NCBI RefSeq assembly: GCF_024159025.1
Contig: NZ_JAMYXC010000210.1
Location: forward strand, 21,098-85,097
Direction of reading: 5' to 3'
DNA from: Limimaricola litoreus
GTDB taxonomy: Bacteria; Pseudomonadota; Alphaproteobacteria; Rhodobacterales; Rhodobacteraceae
Length of the DNA: 64,000 nt
This document shows positions 15,729 through 24,720 of this stretch, one piece after another. Position 1 is the stretch's first letter, and every line of letters begins with the position of its first letter. The translations under genes were made by a program, and so were the position numbers. The notes beneath the pieces are model-generated. The model was not told the origin of the DNA. It ran no database searches and worked only from the letters and a program-made list of their open reading frames with translations.

Positions 15729-17687
15729 ATGACCGTGCAGAGCCCTGCTCTCGGCGCGTTCTCCCGCGTCTTGTTCATCGCCGGCACGCTGGCCTGTCTC
15801 GGGTTGGGCGTGATCGCGCTCTATACCTCGGGCCTCGGTCTGCTCGATCCCAAGTTGCACCGGGCCGGCGGCTTCGCGCTGGCGCTCGTCGCGGGGGTTG
15901 CGGCAGCGCGGCGCAAGCGGCTGGACACGGTTCGGACCGACCGCGATCTGAACCGCGACGCGCCGCCCCCCCGGCACGGCGCGGAGCTGCTGCATGCGGT
16001 CATCGACGTCGCGATGCTGCTGGCGGGGCTCTGGTCGATCTGGAGCTTCCTGCAGGTGCAGACCCTGATGGAAACGGCGCTCTACGACGTCTCGACACGT
16101 GACGCCTGGCCGGCCCTGGCAGGCTTGGTGGTGTTCCTCGAACTGTGCCGCAGGCTCTGGGGCTGGGGCCTGTTCAGCGTCGGCGCGCTGGCGGTGCTCT
16201 ACCTGCTTTTCGGACAGGACCTGCCCGGCATCCTCGCCCATAGCGGCTTCGGCCTCGACGAGATGGCCGAGAACCTGTGGTACAATACCAACAAGGGTGT
16301 GTTCGGCTCGATCACCAACATCGTGCTGACCACGGTCTTCATCTTCATCATCTTCGGTGCCCTGCTCGAAGGCACGGGTGCGGGCGATACGCTCCTGAAA
16401 TTCGCCTTTCTCGCCACGCGGCGCACCCGCGGCGGCCCGGCCCATGCCGCGATCCTCGCCTCCTCGCTCTTCGGCACCATGTCGGGCTCAACCGTGGCCA
16501 ACATCGTGGGCACCGGCACCTTCACCATCCCGATGATCAAGAAACGGGGCTTCTCGCCCACCTTCGCCGCAGGCATCGAGGCGACCGCTTCCTCGGGCGG
16601 GCAGATCATGCCGCCGATCATGGGCGCGGCCGCGCTGGTCATGGCCGATCTCACCGGGGCGGGATACCTCAACATCATCATCGCCGCGCTCGTGCCAGCA
16701 TTGTTCTATTACTTCAGCCTGTTCTGCGCCGTCACCGTCGAGGCGCGTCGACAGGGGATCGAGGTCCAGCCGGTCAGGACCGAAGACCGCATCACCCGCA
16801 TCGACATGATCAATTCGGTGCTGTTTCTCGGCCCGATCGCGACGGTCATCGCCGCCCTGCTCATAGGGCTGTCCACCTCCTCGGCCGGCTTTTACGCCAC
16901 GGTCGTCCTCGTGGCCCTCTCGGTGATCAATCCCGAGGTGCGCCGCGACCCGATGCGCCTGTGGCGGTCCTTCATCGGCGGCAGCGCGGCGGGCGCTTCG
17001 CTGCTGATCGCGATCGCGGCGATCGGCATCCTCGTGGGATCGCTCGACTCGACCGGGCTCGGCCTCAAGCTTGCCAATGTCATCGGCGCGATCCGGGGCG
17101 ACAGCCTGTTCTCGGCCCTGCTCGTGGCCATGATCGGTGCGCTGGTGCTCGGCATGGGCATGCCGACGCTGCCCGCCTATCTCATCATCATCCTGGTGAT
17201 GGGCCCGGCCATCCAGGCGCTGGGGCTGTCGATGCTGACGGCGCATATGTTCGTCTTCTACTACGGCGTGGCCTCCTCGCTCACCCCTCCGGTGGCGATC
17301 GCGGCCTATGCGGCGGCGCCGATCGCCGGGGCAAACCCGCTGATGACGGCATTGATGTCCTTCCGCCTCGGCATGGCGAAGTTCATCATTCCTTTCATCT
17401 TCGTCTACTACCCGACCCTGCTGATCGTCGAGGAATTCCACCTAGGGGCTTTCGTATGGATCGTCCTGCGCAGCTGCCTGTGCATCTGGCTCTTCTCCTC
17501 GGCCCTCTCGGCGCATGACCAGGGCCGCCTGACCGCCGTCGAAGTGGGTCTGCGCTTCGTGACCGCCTTCATGTGCCTGATCGCGAGCCCTGCCATCCAC
17601 CTGCCAGCGATCGCCGCCGGCGTGGCGCTGATCCTCTTCGATCTGCGCCGCGTTCCCGCCCCCACCCCCTACAAGGAGGCCCGCTGA
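15729..17687 (+). CDS. TRAP transporter fused permease (DctQ-DctM type)
   Basis: A 652-aa inner-membrane permease, the single-polypeptide form usual for TAXI systems. A DctQ-like four-helix part (residues ~10-200) precedes the DctM part. The latter includes the signature GTMSGSTVANIVGTGTFTIP, the EATASSGGQIMPPIMGAAAL block (~285-304) and GMGMPTLPAYLIIILVMGP. The frame is open from 15567, but the ATG at 15729 follows AAAGGAAGG. It overlaps the sulfatase start by one base (TGATG), so import and desulfation are translationally coupled. Import is Na+- or H+-driven. Confidence 0.92.
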   Translation: MTVQSPALGAFSRVLFIAGTLACLGLGVIALYTSGLGLLDPKLHRAGGFALALVAGVAAARRKRLDTVRTDRDLNRDAPPPRHGAELLHAVIDVAMLLAGLWSIWSFLQVQTLMETALYDVSTRDAWPALAGLVVFLELCRRLWGWGLFSVGALAVLYLLFGQDLPGILAHSGFGLDEMAENLWYNTNKGVFGSITNIVLTTVFIFIIFGALLEGTGAGDTLLKFAFLATRRTRGGPAHAAILASSLFGTMSGSTVANIVGTGTFTIPMIKKRGFSPTFAAGIEATASSGGQIMPPIMGAAALVMADLTGAGYLNIIIAALVPALFYYFSLFCAVTVEARRQGIEVQPVRTEDRITRIDMINSVLFLGPIATVIAALLIGLSTSSAGFYATVVLVALSVINPEVRRDPMRLWRSFIGGSAAGASLLIAIAAIGILVGSLDSTGLGLKLANVIGAIRGDSLFSALLVAMIGALVLGMGMPTLPAYLIIILVMGPAIQALGLSMLTAHMFVFYYGVASSLTPPVAIAAYAAAPIAGANPLMTALMSFRLGMAKFIIPFIFVYYPTLLIVEEFHLGAFVWIVLRSCLCIWLFSSALSAHDQGRLTAVEVGLRFVTAFMCLIASPAIHLPAIAAGVALILFDLRRVPAPTPYKEAR

Positions 17688-19258
17688 TGACCAAGCGCCC
17701 CAATTTCCTGTTCATCATCACCGACCAGCATCGCGCGGATCATCTGGGCTGCTACGGGAACCGGGTCGTGAAGACCCCCAACATCGACGGCATCGCCGCG
17801 CGGGGCACGCGGTTCGAGCGGTTCTACGTGGCCAATCCGATCTGCATGCCCAACCGGGCCTCGATCATGACCGGGCGCATGTGCTCGGTGCATGGCGCCC
17901 GTCACAACGGCATCCCGCTGTCGCGCAACCATACCACCTTCGTGGAGCTTCTGCGCGACGCCGGCTATCGCACCGGGCTGATCGGCAAGTCGCACCTGCA
18001 GAGCTTCACAGGGCTTCCGGCAAGCAACACCTTCGTGCCGCAGCCGGGCAAGCATGTTCCCGCGCCGCATCTGCGCGACGCTTTCAAGGACAATCGTCAC
18101 TCCGAGGCATACGACCTCGAACATGTCGGCAAGTGGGACAAGCCGCTGGCGGATCGCGCGGGGGGCGATTTCTACGGCTTCGAGCATGTCGAGGTCGCCG
18201 CCGACCATGCCGATCAGGCCTCCGGCGACTACCTGCTCTGGGCGCGCAGCCAGCGGCCCGATTTCGACAGCCTCACCGGGCCGGAGAACGCGCTGCCGGA
18301 CGACCGGATCAGGGCGCCCCAGGCCTGGCGCACGGCCGTCCCGGAGGAGCTCTACTCGACCAGCTGGGTCGCTGATCGCAGCGCCGCATGGCTCGATCAG
18401 CGGGCACAAGAAGATGCGCCCTTCTTTTTGCAGATGTCCTTTCCCGATCCGCATCACCCTTTCACGCCGCCGGGGCGCTACTGGGACATGTACGATCCCG
18501 ATCAAATCGAACTGCCGCCTTCCTTCGGCAAGAACGCATTGAAGCCGGTCCGCGCCATGCGAGAAGCGATGGAGAAGGGCACCGACCCGCGCGACAATCA
18601 AAGCCCTTTCGCGGTGACCGAGGACGAGGCACGGGCGATCATCGCCCTCACCTACGGCATGATCAGCATGATCGACGACGCGATCGGTCGGGTGCTGGAC
18701 CGGCTCGACGCGCTGGGGCTGGCCGAGGACACCGTGGTGATCTTCACCTCCGATCACGGCGATTACATGGGCGATCACGGGCTGATGCTGAAGCTGCTTT
18801 TGCACTACCAAGGCGTCGTCCGCGTCCCCTTCATCTGGAGCGACCCGCAGGCCCCGCGCCAATCGCAGGTCTCGGACGACCTGTCGTCTTCGATCGACAT
18901 CGCCTCCACCATTCTCGCCCGCGCCGGGGTGCAGGGGTTCAACGGCATGCAGGGCCGCGACCTGTTTGGCGACCCGCCGCCGGAGGCGGTGATCGTCGAA
19001 GAGGACAGCCAGCGCGTGATGACCGGCTTCGACCGCCCGCAGCGCGTGCGCACGATGATCACCGAGCGTTACCGCATGTCCCTGCGCCACGGCGAGGACT
19101 GGAACGAACTCTACGACCTGCAGACCGATCCCGGCGAGATGCACAACCTCTATGACGACGAAGCCCATGCCGCGATCAGGGCGCGACTGACCGAGACCAT
19201 GCTGCGCCGCATGGTGGCCTTGCAGGACCGCGCACCGCTTCCGGCCTACCGGGCCTGA
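17687..19258 (+). CDS. Sulfatase (formylglycine-dependent, Cys-type), cytoplasmic
   Basis: A 523-aa alkaline-phosphatase-superfamily sulfatase. The metal site begins at NFLFIITDQHRADHLGCYGN (Asp-Gln, residues 5-24). The sulfatase signature CMPNRASIMTGR (~56-67) carries the C-x-P-x-R motif whose Cys becomes formylglycine. The second metal site is TSDHGDYMGDHG (~349-360). There is no signal peptide, so the ester is probably cleaved after import, as with choline sulfatase. Phosphonate monoester hydrolases share this fold and are an alternative. It overlaps the TRAP permease by one base and precedes a SulP transporter and hmgA, pointing to a sulfated aromatic acid as substrate (inference). Confidence 0.88.
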   Translation: MTKRPNFLFIITDQHRADHLGCYGNRVVKTPNIDGIAARGTRFERFYVANPICMPNRASIMTGRMCSVHGARHNGIPLSRNHTTFVELLRDAGYRTGLIGKSHLQSFTGLPASNTFVPQPGKHVPAPHLRDAFKDNRHSEAYDLEHVGKWDKPLADRAGGDFYGFEHVEVAADHADQASGDYLLWARSQRPDFDSLTGPENALPDDRIRAPQAWRTAVPEELYSTSWVADRSAAWLDQRAQEDAPFFLQMSFPDPHHPFTPPGRYWDMYDPDQIELPPSFGKNALKPVRAMREAMEKGTDPRDNQSPFAVTEDEARAIIALTYGMISMIDDAIGRVLDRLDALGLAEDTVVIFTSDHGDYMGDHGLMLKLLLHYQGVVRVPFIWSDPQAPRQSQVSDDLSSSIDIASTILARAGVQGFNGMQGRDLFGDPPPEAVIVEEDSQRVMTGFDRPQRVRTMITERYRMSLRHGEDWNELYDLQTDPGEMHNLYDDEAHAAIRARLTETMLRRMVALQDRAPLPAYRA

Positions 19259-19281
19259 GGCCCGGTCCGATACGGTCCCGC

Positions 19282-19298
19282 CCGGCCCGCCGGGCCGG
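19282..19298. terminator. Intercistronic hairpin between sulfatase and SulP
   Basis: A 7-bp stem (CCGGCCC with GGGCCGG, loop GCC). A smaller 5-bp hairpin, GGGCC-TGA-GGCCC, has the sulfatase stop codon in its loop (19251-19263). No T-tract follows, and the operon continues, so partial attenuation or mRNA stabilisation is more likely than full termination. Confidence 0.4.
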
Positions 19299-19319
19299 AC
19301 CGAGAGGGAGGAGACCCGC

Positions 19320-21137
19320 ATGCCGATGACATCGAAGGCGCTCGTGGCGCGGCTCGATCCGCGGCGGCCCTGGTTCGCCGAGGTCGACCGGACCGCTCTG
19401 CGTCACGACCTTCTGGCGGGGTTGACCAACGCGACCGTGGTTCTGCCTCAGGGCATCGCCTTCGCGATCATCGCCGGTCTGCCGCCGCGCTACGGGCTCT
19501 ATACCGCCATCGTGGTGACACTCGTCGCCGCCTTTTGGGGCTCGTCCCGGGTGATGGTCTCGGGGCCTACCACGGCGATCTCGGCCGTGCTCTTTGCGAC
19601 ACTCGGCGCGCTGGCCCTGCCCGGATCGGCCGAATACGTCGCTTTGGCGCTGACCCTGACCTTGATGGTCGGCGCGCTGCAGCTCGCGGCCGGGCTGCTG
19701 GGAGCGGGGGCGATCATCGCCTTCATCTCGCATTCGGTCATCATCGGGTTCACCGCCGCCGCCGCGCTGCTGATCGCGGCGACGCAGCTGGCACCGGCCC
19801 TGGGCCTGCCGACACAGGGGGGCGATGCGCTGCAGCGGCTGACCGGCACCTTCTCGGCACTGCCCGACATCGCGCCCCTGGCGCTGTCGATCTCGATCGG
19901 AACGCTCGCGGTGCTTCTGGGTCTGGGCCGTCTCGATCGACGTATCCCGGCCTACATGATCGCGCTTGCCGGGGCCGGGTTGCTGGGCTGGGCGGTCGAT
20001 GCCGAGGCGCGCGGCATCGCGATGTTCGCGCCGCTCGGCGTGATCACCCCCGCGTTCCGGGCCCCCGATCTCGATCTGGCGATGGTCATGACGATGATCC
20101 CCGGAGCCGTCGCAATCGCTTTCGTCGGGCTGCTCGAAGCGATCTCGATCGGCCGCGCCTTCGCGATCCGGCGCGAGGAACGCTACGACGCGGACCAGGA
20201 GATGGTGGGGCAGGGCCTGTCCAACATGATCGGCAGCCTGTTCCAGTGCTACGCCGGGTCGGGTTCGTTCACCCGCTCGGGGCTCAACGCCGAAAGCGGC
20301 GCGCGCACGCCCTTGGCAGCGATCTTCGCTGCCGGTTTCCTGCTGGTCCTGCTCGTCCTCGTGGCGCCGCTGGTGCGCTACATTCCGGTGCCGGCGATGG
20401 CCGCGATCATCCTGCATGTCGCCTGGCGGCTGGTCGATCTGGCCGAGATCCGGCACATCATCGCCACCAGCCGCACCGAGACCGTGATCCTGCTGGCCAC
20501 TTTCGGCACCGGCGTGATCTCCGAACTGACCTTCGCGATCATGGTCGGCGCCTTCGCCTCGCTTGCCGCCTTTCTCTATCAGAGCGCGCGGCCGATCGTC
20601 GCCGTCGGCGCCCCCGTGACCGAGCCCGGCGGCCGGCGCGCCTTTGCCAATGCGCATCTGCACGGGCTCGACCAATGTCCGCAGATCTCCATGACCCGGC
20701 TCGAAGGGCCGCTCTTCTTCGCGTCGGTCGAGCATGTCGAGAGGGAGTTGCGCCGGATCGACGCGCGCGATGGCGCCAAGACCCGCATTCTGTCGCTCAA
20801 GGGCACGGGAAAGATCGATCTCGCCGGCGCCGATTTCATCCTAAAGGAGGCGCGCCGCGCCCGGCGCATGGGGTTGGGGTTCCTGCTGATCGCCGCCAAC
20901 CCGGACATCATTGACGTGCTGCGCCGGCTTGGCGTGCTCGACGCGCTCGGCGCGCGCAACGTTCACGCCCACAAATCCGATGCCATCCGCGAGGCGGTCG
21001 CACAGGCGCGCGACACGGTCTGCGCGCGCTGCAGCCTTCGCGTCTATCACGAATGCGCCGGCAAACCCGGCCCGCCCGCCCCCCGCGCGGCCACCGTCCG
21101 CGCCCCCGCTTCTTTCGTCCAAGGAGGAACACCATGA
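19320..21137 (+). CDS. SulP family sulfate/anion transporter with STAS domain
   Basis: A 605-aa inner-membrane anion transporter. It shows SulP hallmarks: [35 protein letters not shown] near residues 27-60 (landmarks LPQGIAFA and PPRYGLY), the [14 protein letters not shown] motif (~76-89) and [16 protein letters not shown] (~316-331). A C-terminal STAS domain (~450-560) contains the [15 protein letters not shown] anion/nucleotide-loop region. SulP proteins carry sulfate or bicarbonate; here the likely job is moving sulfate released by the adjacent sulfatase. GGAGG precedes the ATG. The stop overlaps hmgA (ATGA), which is strong evidence for a shared operon. Confidence 0.9.
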   Translation: MPMTSKALVARLDPRRPWFAEVDRTALRHDLLAGLTNATVVLPQGIAFAIIAGLPPRYGLYTAIVVTLVAAFWGSSRVMVSGPTTAISAVLFATLGALALPGSAEYVALALTLTLMVGALQLAAGLLGAGAIIAFISHSVIIGFTAAAALLIAATQLAPALGLPTQGGDALQRLTGTFSALPDIAPLALSISIGTLAVLLGLGRLDRRIPAYMIALAGAGLLGWAVDAEARGIAMFAPLGVITPAFRAPDLDLAMVMTMIPGAVAIAFVGLLEAISIGRAFAIRREERYDADQEMVGQGLSNMIGSLFQCYAGSGSFTRSGLNAESGARTPLAAIFAAGFLLVLLVLVAPLVRYIPVPAMAAIILHVAWRLVDLAEIRHIIATSRTETVILLATFGTGVISELTFAIMVGAFASLAAFLYQSARPIVAVGAPVTEPGGRRAFANAHLHGLDQCPQISMTRLEGPLFFASVEHVERELRRIDARDGAKTRILSLKGTGKIDLAGADFILKEARRARRMGLGFLLIAANPDIIDVLRRLGVLDALGARNVHAHKSDAIREAVAQARDTVCARCSLRVYHECAGKPGPPAPRAATVRAPASFVQGGTP

Positions 21138-22486
21138 CCGCTGATACATCCAAGCTGCCCGCGACCGGGCAACCCCGCAATGCCCCGGCCTACATGCCCG
21201 GCTTCGGCAACGACTTCGAGACCGAGGCGCTGCCCGGCGCGCTGCCGCAGGGCATGAACAGCCCGCAGAAGGTCAATTACGGGCTCTATGGCGAGCAGCT
21301 TTCGGGCACCGCCTTCACCGCGCCAAGCCATCAGAACGAGCGGACCTGGTGCTACCGGATCCGCCCGTCGGTCAAGCATTCCGGCCGCTACGCGAAGATC
21401 GACGTGCCCTACTGGAAATCCGCGCCGAACATCGTGCCGGACGTCACCTCGCTGGGCCAGTATCGCTGGGACCCGGTGCCGCACTCGGACGAACCGCTGA
21501 CCTGGATCACCGGCATGCGGACCATGACCACGGCGGGCGATGTGAACACCCAGACCGGCATGGCGAGCCATGTCTATCTCGTCACCGAAAGCATGACGGA
21601 CGCCTATTTCTACTCCGCCGACAGCGAGCTTCTGGTCGTGCCGCAGGAGGGGCGGCTGCGGTTCTGCACCGAGCTCGGCGTCATCGATCTGGAGCCCAAG
21701 GAAATCGCGGTCATTCCGCGCGGGCTGGTCTACCGGGTCGAGTTGCTGGAGGGACCGGCGCGCGGCTTCGTCTGCGAGAACTACGGCCAGAAGTTCGAAC
21801 TGCCCGGCCGCGGCCCGATCGGTGCCAACTGCATGGCCAACCCGCGCGATTTCAAGGCGCCCGTGGCCGCTTTCGAGGATCGCGAGACGCCCTCCACCGT
21901 CACCGTCAAGTGGTGCGGCCAATTCCATCGTTGCGAGATCGGGCACAGCCCGCTCGACGTGGTGGCCTGGCACGGCAACTACGCGCCGATGAAATACGAC
22001 CTGCGCACCTACTGCCCGGTTGGCGCGATCTTGTTCGACCATCCCGACCCGTCGATCTTCACCGTGCTGACCGCGCCCTCGGGCGTCGAGGGCACGGCGA
22101 ACATCGATTTCGTGCTGTTCCGCGACCGCTGGATGGTGGCCGAGAACACCTTCCGCCCGCCGTGGTACCACAAGAACGTCATGTCCGAGCTGATGGGCAA
22201 CATCCACGGCGAATACGACGCCAAGCCGCAGGGCTTCGCGCCCGGCGGCATGAGCCTGCACAACATGATGCTGCCGCATGGTCCCGACCGCGAGGCCTTC
22301 GAAGGCGCCTCGAACGCCGATCTGGTACCGCACAAGCTCGAGGATACGATGTCCTTCATGTTCGAGACACGCTTTCCGCAGCATTTGACCGAGTTCGCTG
22401 CCCGAGAGGCACCGCTGCAAGACGATTACCTCGACTGCTGGACCTCGCTCGAAAAGAAGTTCGACGGCACTCCGGGCGAAAAATGA
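21134..22486 (+). CDS. hmgA: Homogentisate 1,2-dioxygenase
   Basis: A 450-aa enzyme of normal length that opens the homogentisate ring to maleylacetoacetate using Fe(II). Diagnostic segments are [19 protein letters not shown] (residues 16-34), [23 protein letters not shown] in part (landmarks [12 protein letters not shown]), [19 protein letters not shown] (~277-295) and the iron-site region [20 protein letters not shown] (~343-362, His and Glu ligands), followed by [12 protein letters not shown]. The start is coupled to SulP by ATGA; maiA is coupled to its stop in the same way. This is cytoplasmic tyrosine/phenylacetate catabolism. Confidence 0.97.
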   Translation: MTADTSKLPATGQPRNAPAYMPGFGNDFETEALPGALPQGMNSPQKVNYGLYGEQLSGTAFTAPSHQNERTWCYRIRPSVKHSGRYAKIDVPYWKSAPNIVPDVTSLGQYRWDPVPHSDEPLTWITGMRTMTTAGDVNTQTGMASHVYLVTESMTDAYFYSADSELLVVPQEGRLRFCTELGVIDLEPKEIAVIPRGLVYRVELLEGPARGFVCENYGQKFELPGRGPIGANCMANPRDFKAPVAAFEDRETPSTVTVKWCGQFHRCEIGHSPLDVVAWHGNYAPMKYDLRTYCPVGAILFDHPDPSIFTVLTAPSGVEGTANIDFVLFRDRWMVAENTFRPPWYHKNVMSELMGNIHGEYDAKPQGFAPGGMSLHNMMLPHGPDREAFEGASNADLVPHKLEDTMSFMFETRFPQHLTEFAAREAPLQDDYLDCWTSLEKKFDGTPGEK

Positions 22487-23112
22487 GGCTCTATTCCTAC
22501 TGGCGCTCGACCACCTCCTACCGGGTGCGGATCGCGCTGCATCTCAAGGGGGTCGCTTTTGAGACGGCCCCCGTGAACCTCATGCGGGGCGAGCAGGCGG
22601 AGGCGGCCTATGCACGGCTCAACCCGTCGCAAGGGGTGCCCGCCCTGGTCCTCGACGACGGCACCGTGCTGACGCAATCGATAGCGATCCTCGATTGGCT
22701 GGAGGAAACCCATCCCACGCCGCCGCTCCTGCCCGCGGGCGCCCCCGCGCGCGCGCATACACGCGCCGCAGCGCTGGTCATCGCCACCGACATCCACCCG
22801 GTCAACAACCTGAGGGTCGTCGCCCGGCTCGGGCAATTGGGCCTCGATGCGGCGGTACGGACGGCGTGGATGAACGACTGGATGACACGAGGATTTCACG
22901 CCTTCGCGCGCATGATCATGGCCGATACGGCGTTCAGCTTCGGCGATGCGCCCACTCTCGCCGATGTCTGCCTTGTCCCACAACTCTACAACGCGCGCCG
23001 CTGGGGCTGCGACCTTGCCCCCTTCGCCCGGCTGACGGAGATCGAGGCACGCTGCCTCGCACTGCCGGGCTTTGCCGCGGCGCGGCCCGAGCTGCAACCC
23101 GATGCGACCTGA
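22483..23112 (+). CDS. maiA: Maleylacetoacetate isomerase (zeta-class GST)
   Basis: A 209-aa glutathione-dependent isomerase converting maleylacetoacetate to fumarylacetoacetate. The zeta-class active-site motif [14 protein letters not shown] (residues 5-18) is SSx-type (here STTSYR). [14 protein letters not shown] (~45-58) and [13 protein letters not shown] (~60-72) bind glutathione. [20 protein letters not shown] is the conserved C-terminal block. The ATG overlaps the hmgA stop by 4 nt. Confidence 0.95.
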   Translation: MRLYSYWRSTTSYRVRIALHLKGVAFETAPVNLMRGEQAEAAYARLNPSQGVPALVLDDGTVLTQSIAILDWLEETHPTPPLLPAGAPARAHTRAAALVIATDIHPVNNLRVVARLGQLGLDAAVRTAWMNDWMTRGFHAFARMIMADTAFSFGDAPTLADVCLVPQLYNARRWGCDLAPFARLTEIEARCLALPGFAAARPELQPDAT

Positions 23113-23124
23113 AGGAGACCCTGA

Positions 23125-24366
23125 ATGACCGACCTGATCCGATCCTGGATCGCGAGCGCCAATGATCCCGCTTGCGATTTTCCTCTCAACAACCTCCCCT
23201 ACGGCGTCTTTTCGACCGCAGGCGGCGCGCCGCGTTGCGGCACCGCCATCGGCGACCGGATCCTCGATCTGCACGGGCTTGAGCAAGCGGGACTGCTGGA
23301 GTTCTCGAACCAGCTCCAGACCGGTCGCTGGAACGAGATCATGGCCATGGGGCGCGACACATGGGCCCGGCTGCGGCGCGAGCTGATGGAGATGCTGGAG
23401 GAGGGCGCCGAGGCGCAGGCGAAGATTGAGCCGCATCTGGTGCCCATGGCACAGGTGCAGCTGCACATGCCCTTTGCCGTCTCCGAATTCACCGATTTCT
23501 ATGCCAGCCGGCACCATGCGCAGAATGTCGGCACGATGTTCCGCGGAGCCGAGAACGCGCTGCCGCCGAACTGGCTGCATATCCCGATCGGCTACAATGG
23601 CCGCGCCTCCTCGGTCGTGGTCTCGGGCACGCCGGTGCGGCGGCCGCATGGCCAGCTTAAGGGGCCCGATGAGGCGGTGCCGCGTTTCGGCCCTTCGCAA
23701 CGTTTCGACATCGAGCTGGAGCTCGGCGCCATCGTCGGCCAACCCTCCGAGCGCCCGCTTTCGGTGGCCGAGGCCTTCGATAACATTTTCGGCTACGTGC
23801 TGCTGAACGACTGGTCGGCGCGCGACATCCAAGCTTGGGAATACCAGCCGCTCGGTCCCTTCCAGGCCAAGGCGACGGCGACGACGATCAGCCCCTGGAT
23901 CGTCACCGCAGCCGCGCTGGAGCCGTTCCGCGTCGACACGCCCGACCGCGAGGTGCCGCTGCTCGACTATCTGAACGAACCGGGGCCGATGCTCTACGAC
24001 ATCGATCTCGAGGTCGGACTGGCGCCCGAGGGCCGCGACGAGACCGTCATCTGCCGCACCAACTACCGCGAAATGTATTACTCCGCGCCGCAGCAGCTTG
24101 CGCATCATTCCAGCAGCGGTTGCCCGATGAGGGTGGGCGACCTGCTCGGTTCGGGTACTATTTCAGGGCCCGAGCGCGGCAATCGCGGATCGCTTCTGGA
24201 GCTGAGCTGGGGCGGAAAGGAGCCGGTCGAGATCGCGGGCGGCACCCGAACCTTCATCGAAGACGGCGACGTGCTGACGCTGCGCGGCCATGCCGAGGGG
24301 CAGGGGTACCGCGTGGGGTTCGGCGAATGCGTGGGGCAGGTTCTGAGCGATCGACGCGGCAGCTGA
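23125..24366 (+). CDS. fahA: Fumarylacetoacetase
   Basis: A 413-aa hydrolase that splits fumarylacetoacetate to fumarate and acetoacetate, the last step of the homogentisate route. Conserved segments include FSTAGGAPRCGTAIGDRILDL, EFTDFYASRHHAQNVGTMFRG in part (landmark FTDFYASRHHA, metal/catalytic His near residue 130), the metal-binding FDIELELGAIVG (Glu-x-Glu, ~194-205) and LNDWSARDIQAWEYQPLGPF (~230-249). GGAGA precedes the ATG, 12 bp after maiA. It closes the operon that starts with the TAXI receptor. Confidence 0.95.
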   Translation: MTDLIRSWIASANDPACDFPLNNLPYGVFSTAGGAPRCGTAIGDRILDLHGLEQAGLLEFSNQLQTGRWNEIMAMGRDTWARLRRELMEMLEEGAEAQAKIEPHLVPMAQVQLHMPFAVSEFTDFYASRHHAQNVGTMFRGAENALPPNWLHIPIGYNGRASSVVVSGTPVRRPHGQLKGPDEAVPRFGPSQRFDIELELGAIVGQPSERPLSVAEAFDNIFGYVLLNDWSARDIQAWEYQPLGPFQAKATATTISPWIVTAAALEPFRVDTPDREVPLLDYLNEPGPMLYDIDLEVGLAPEGRDETVICRTNYREMYYSAPQQLAHHSSSGCPMRVGDLLGSGTISGPERGNRGSLLELSWGGKEPVEIAGGTRTFIEDGDVLTLRGHAEGQGYRVGFGECVGQVLSDRRGS

Positions 24367-24720
24367 ACCGCGAGGCTGCGTATCATCGGACAGGGCGCTT
24401 GCGGCCTTTTCTCCGGCATGTCGGCTTTTGACATTGCTGAAAGAAGGCCGTGGCGCCCGCCTGCGCGGGAGTGGAGCCTATCCTCGTCAGAGGTGAGGAG
24501 AGCCAAGGCCGAGGAGATCGAAAGGCGTCGCGTGCTGCCCCGCCGGACAGTCGCATGACCGAATTCCGAGCGCGTCAGATCTGCCGTCCGACCTCTGACC
24601 GGCCTGTCTCGTATCATCCGGCAAAGGGCATTCGTACATGCCGAACGCCGTGTTCCGGGCGCCCCGGATCGTATCGAGGGGCAAACGCATTACACTTGGG
24701 GAAACTATCCCCGGGAGAAC
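24367..24720. other. Intergenic region between fahA and the fused dioxygenase-hydrolase
   Basis: 354 bp with no gene I can support. Just before the next start lies a small hairpin, GGGGA-AACTA-TCCCC (24698-24712), directly abutting the GGGAG ribosome-binding site, which could occlude translation initiation. No clear terminator for the homogentisate operon was found. Confidence 0.4.

Noticed and set aside
17669..19321. 550-codon minus-strand frame opposite the sulfatase
   Set aside because: Composition typical of antisense frames in GC-rich coding DNA. The sulfatase on the other strand has catalytic motifs and operon coupling.
19176..20735. 519-codon minus-strand frame opposite SulP
   Set aside because: Highly charged, repetitive translation without recognisable fold. 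SulP motifs on the plus strand are unambiguous.
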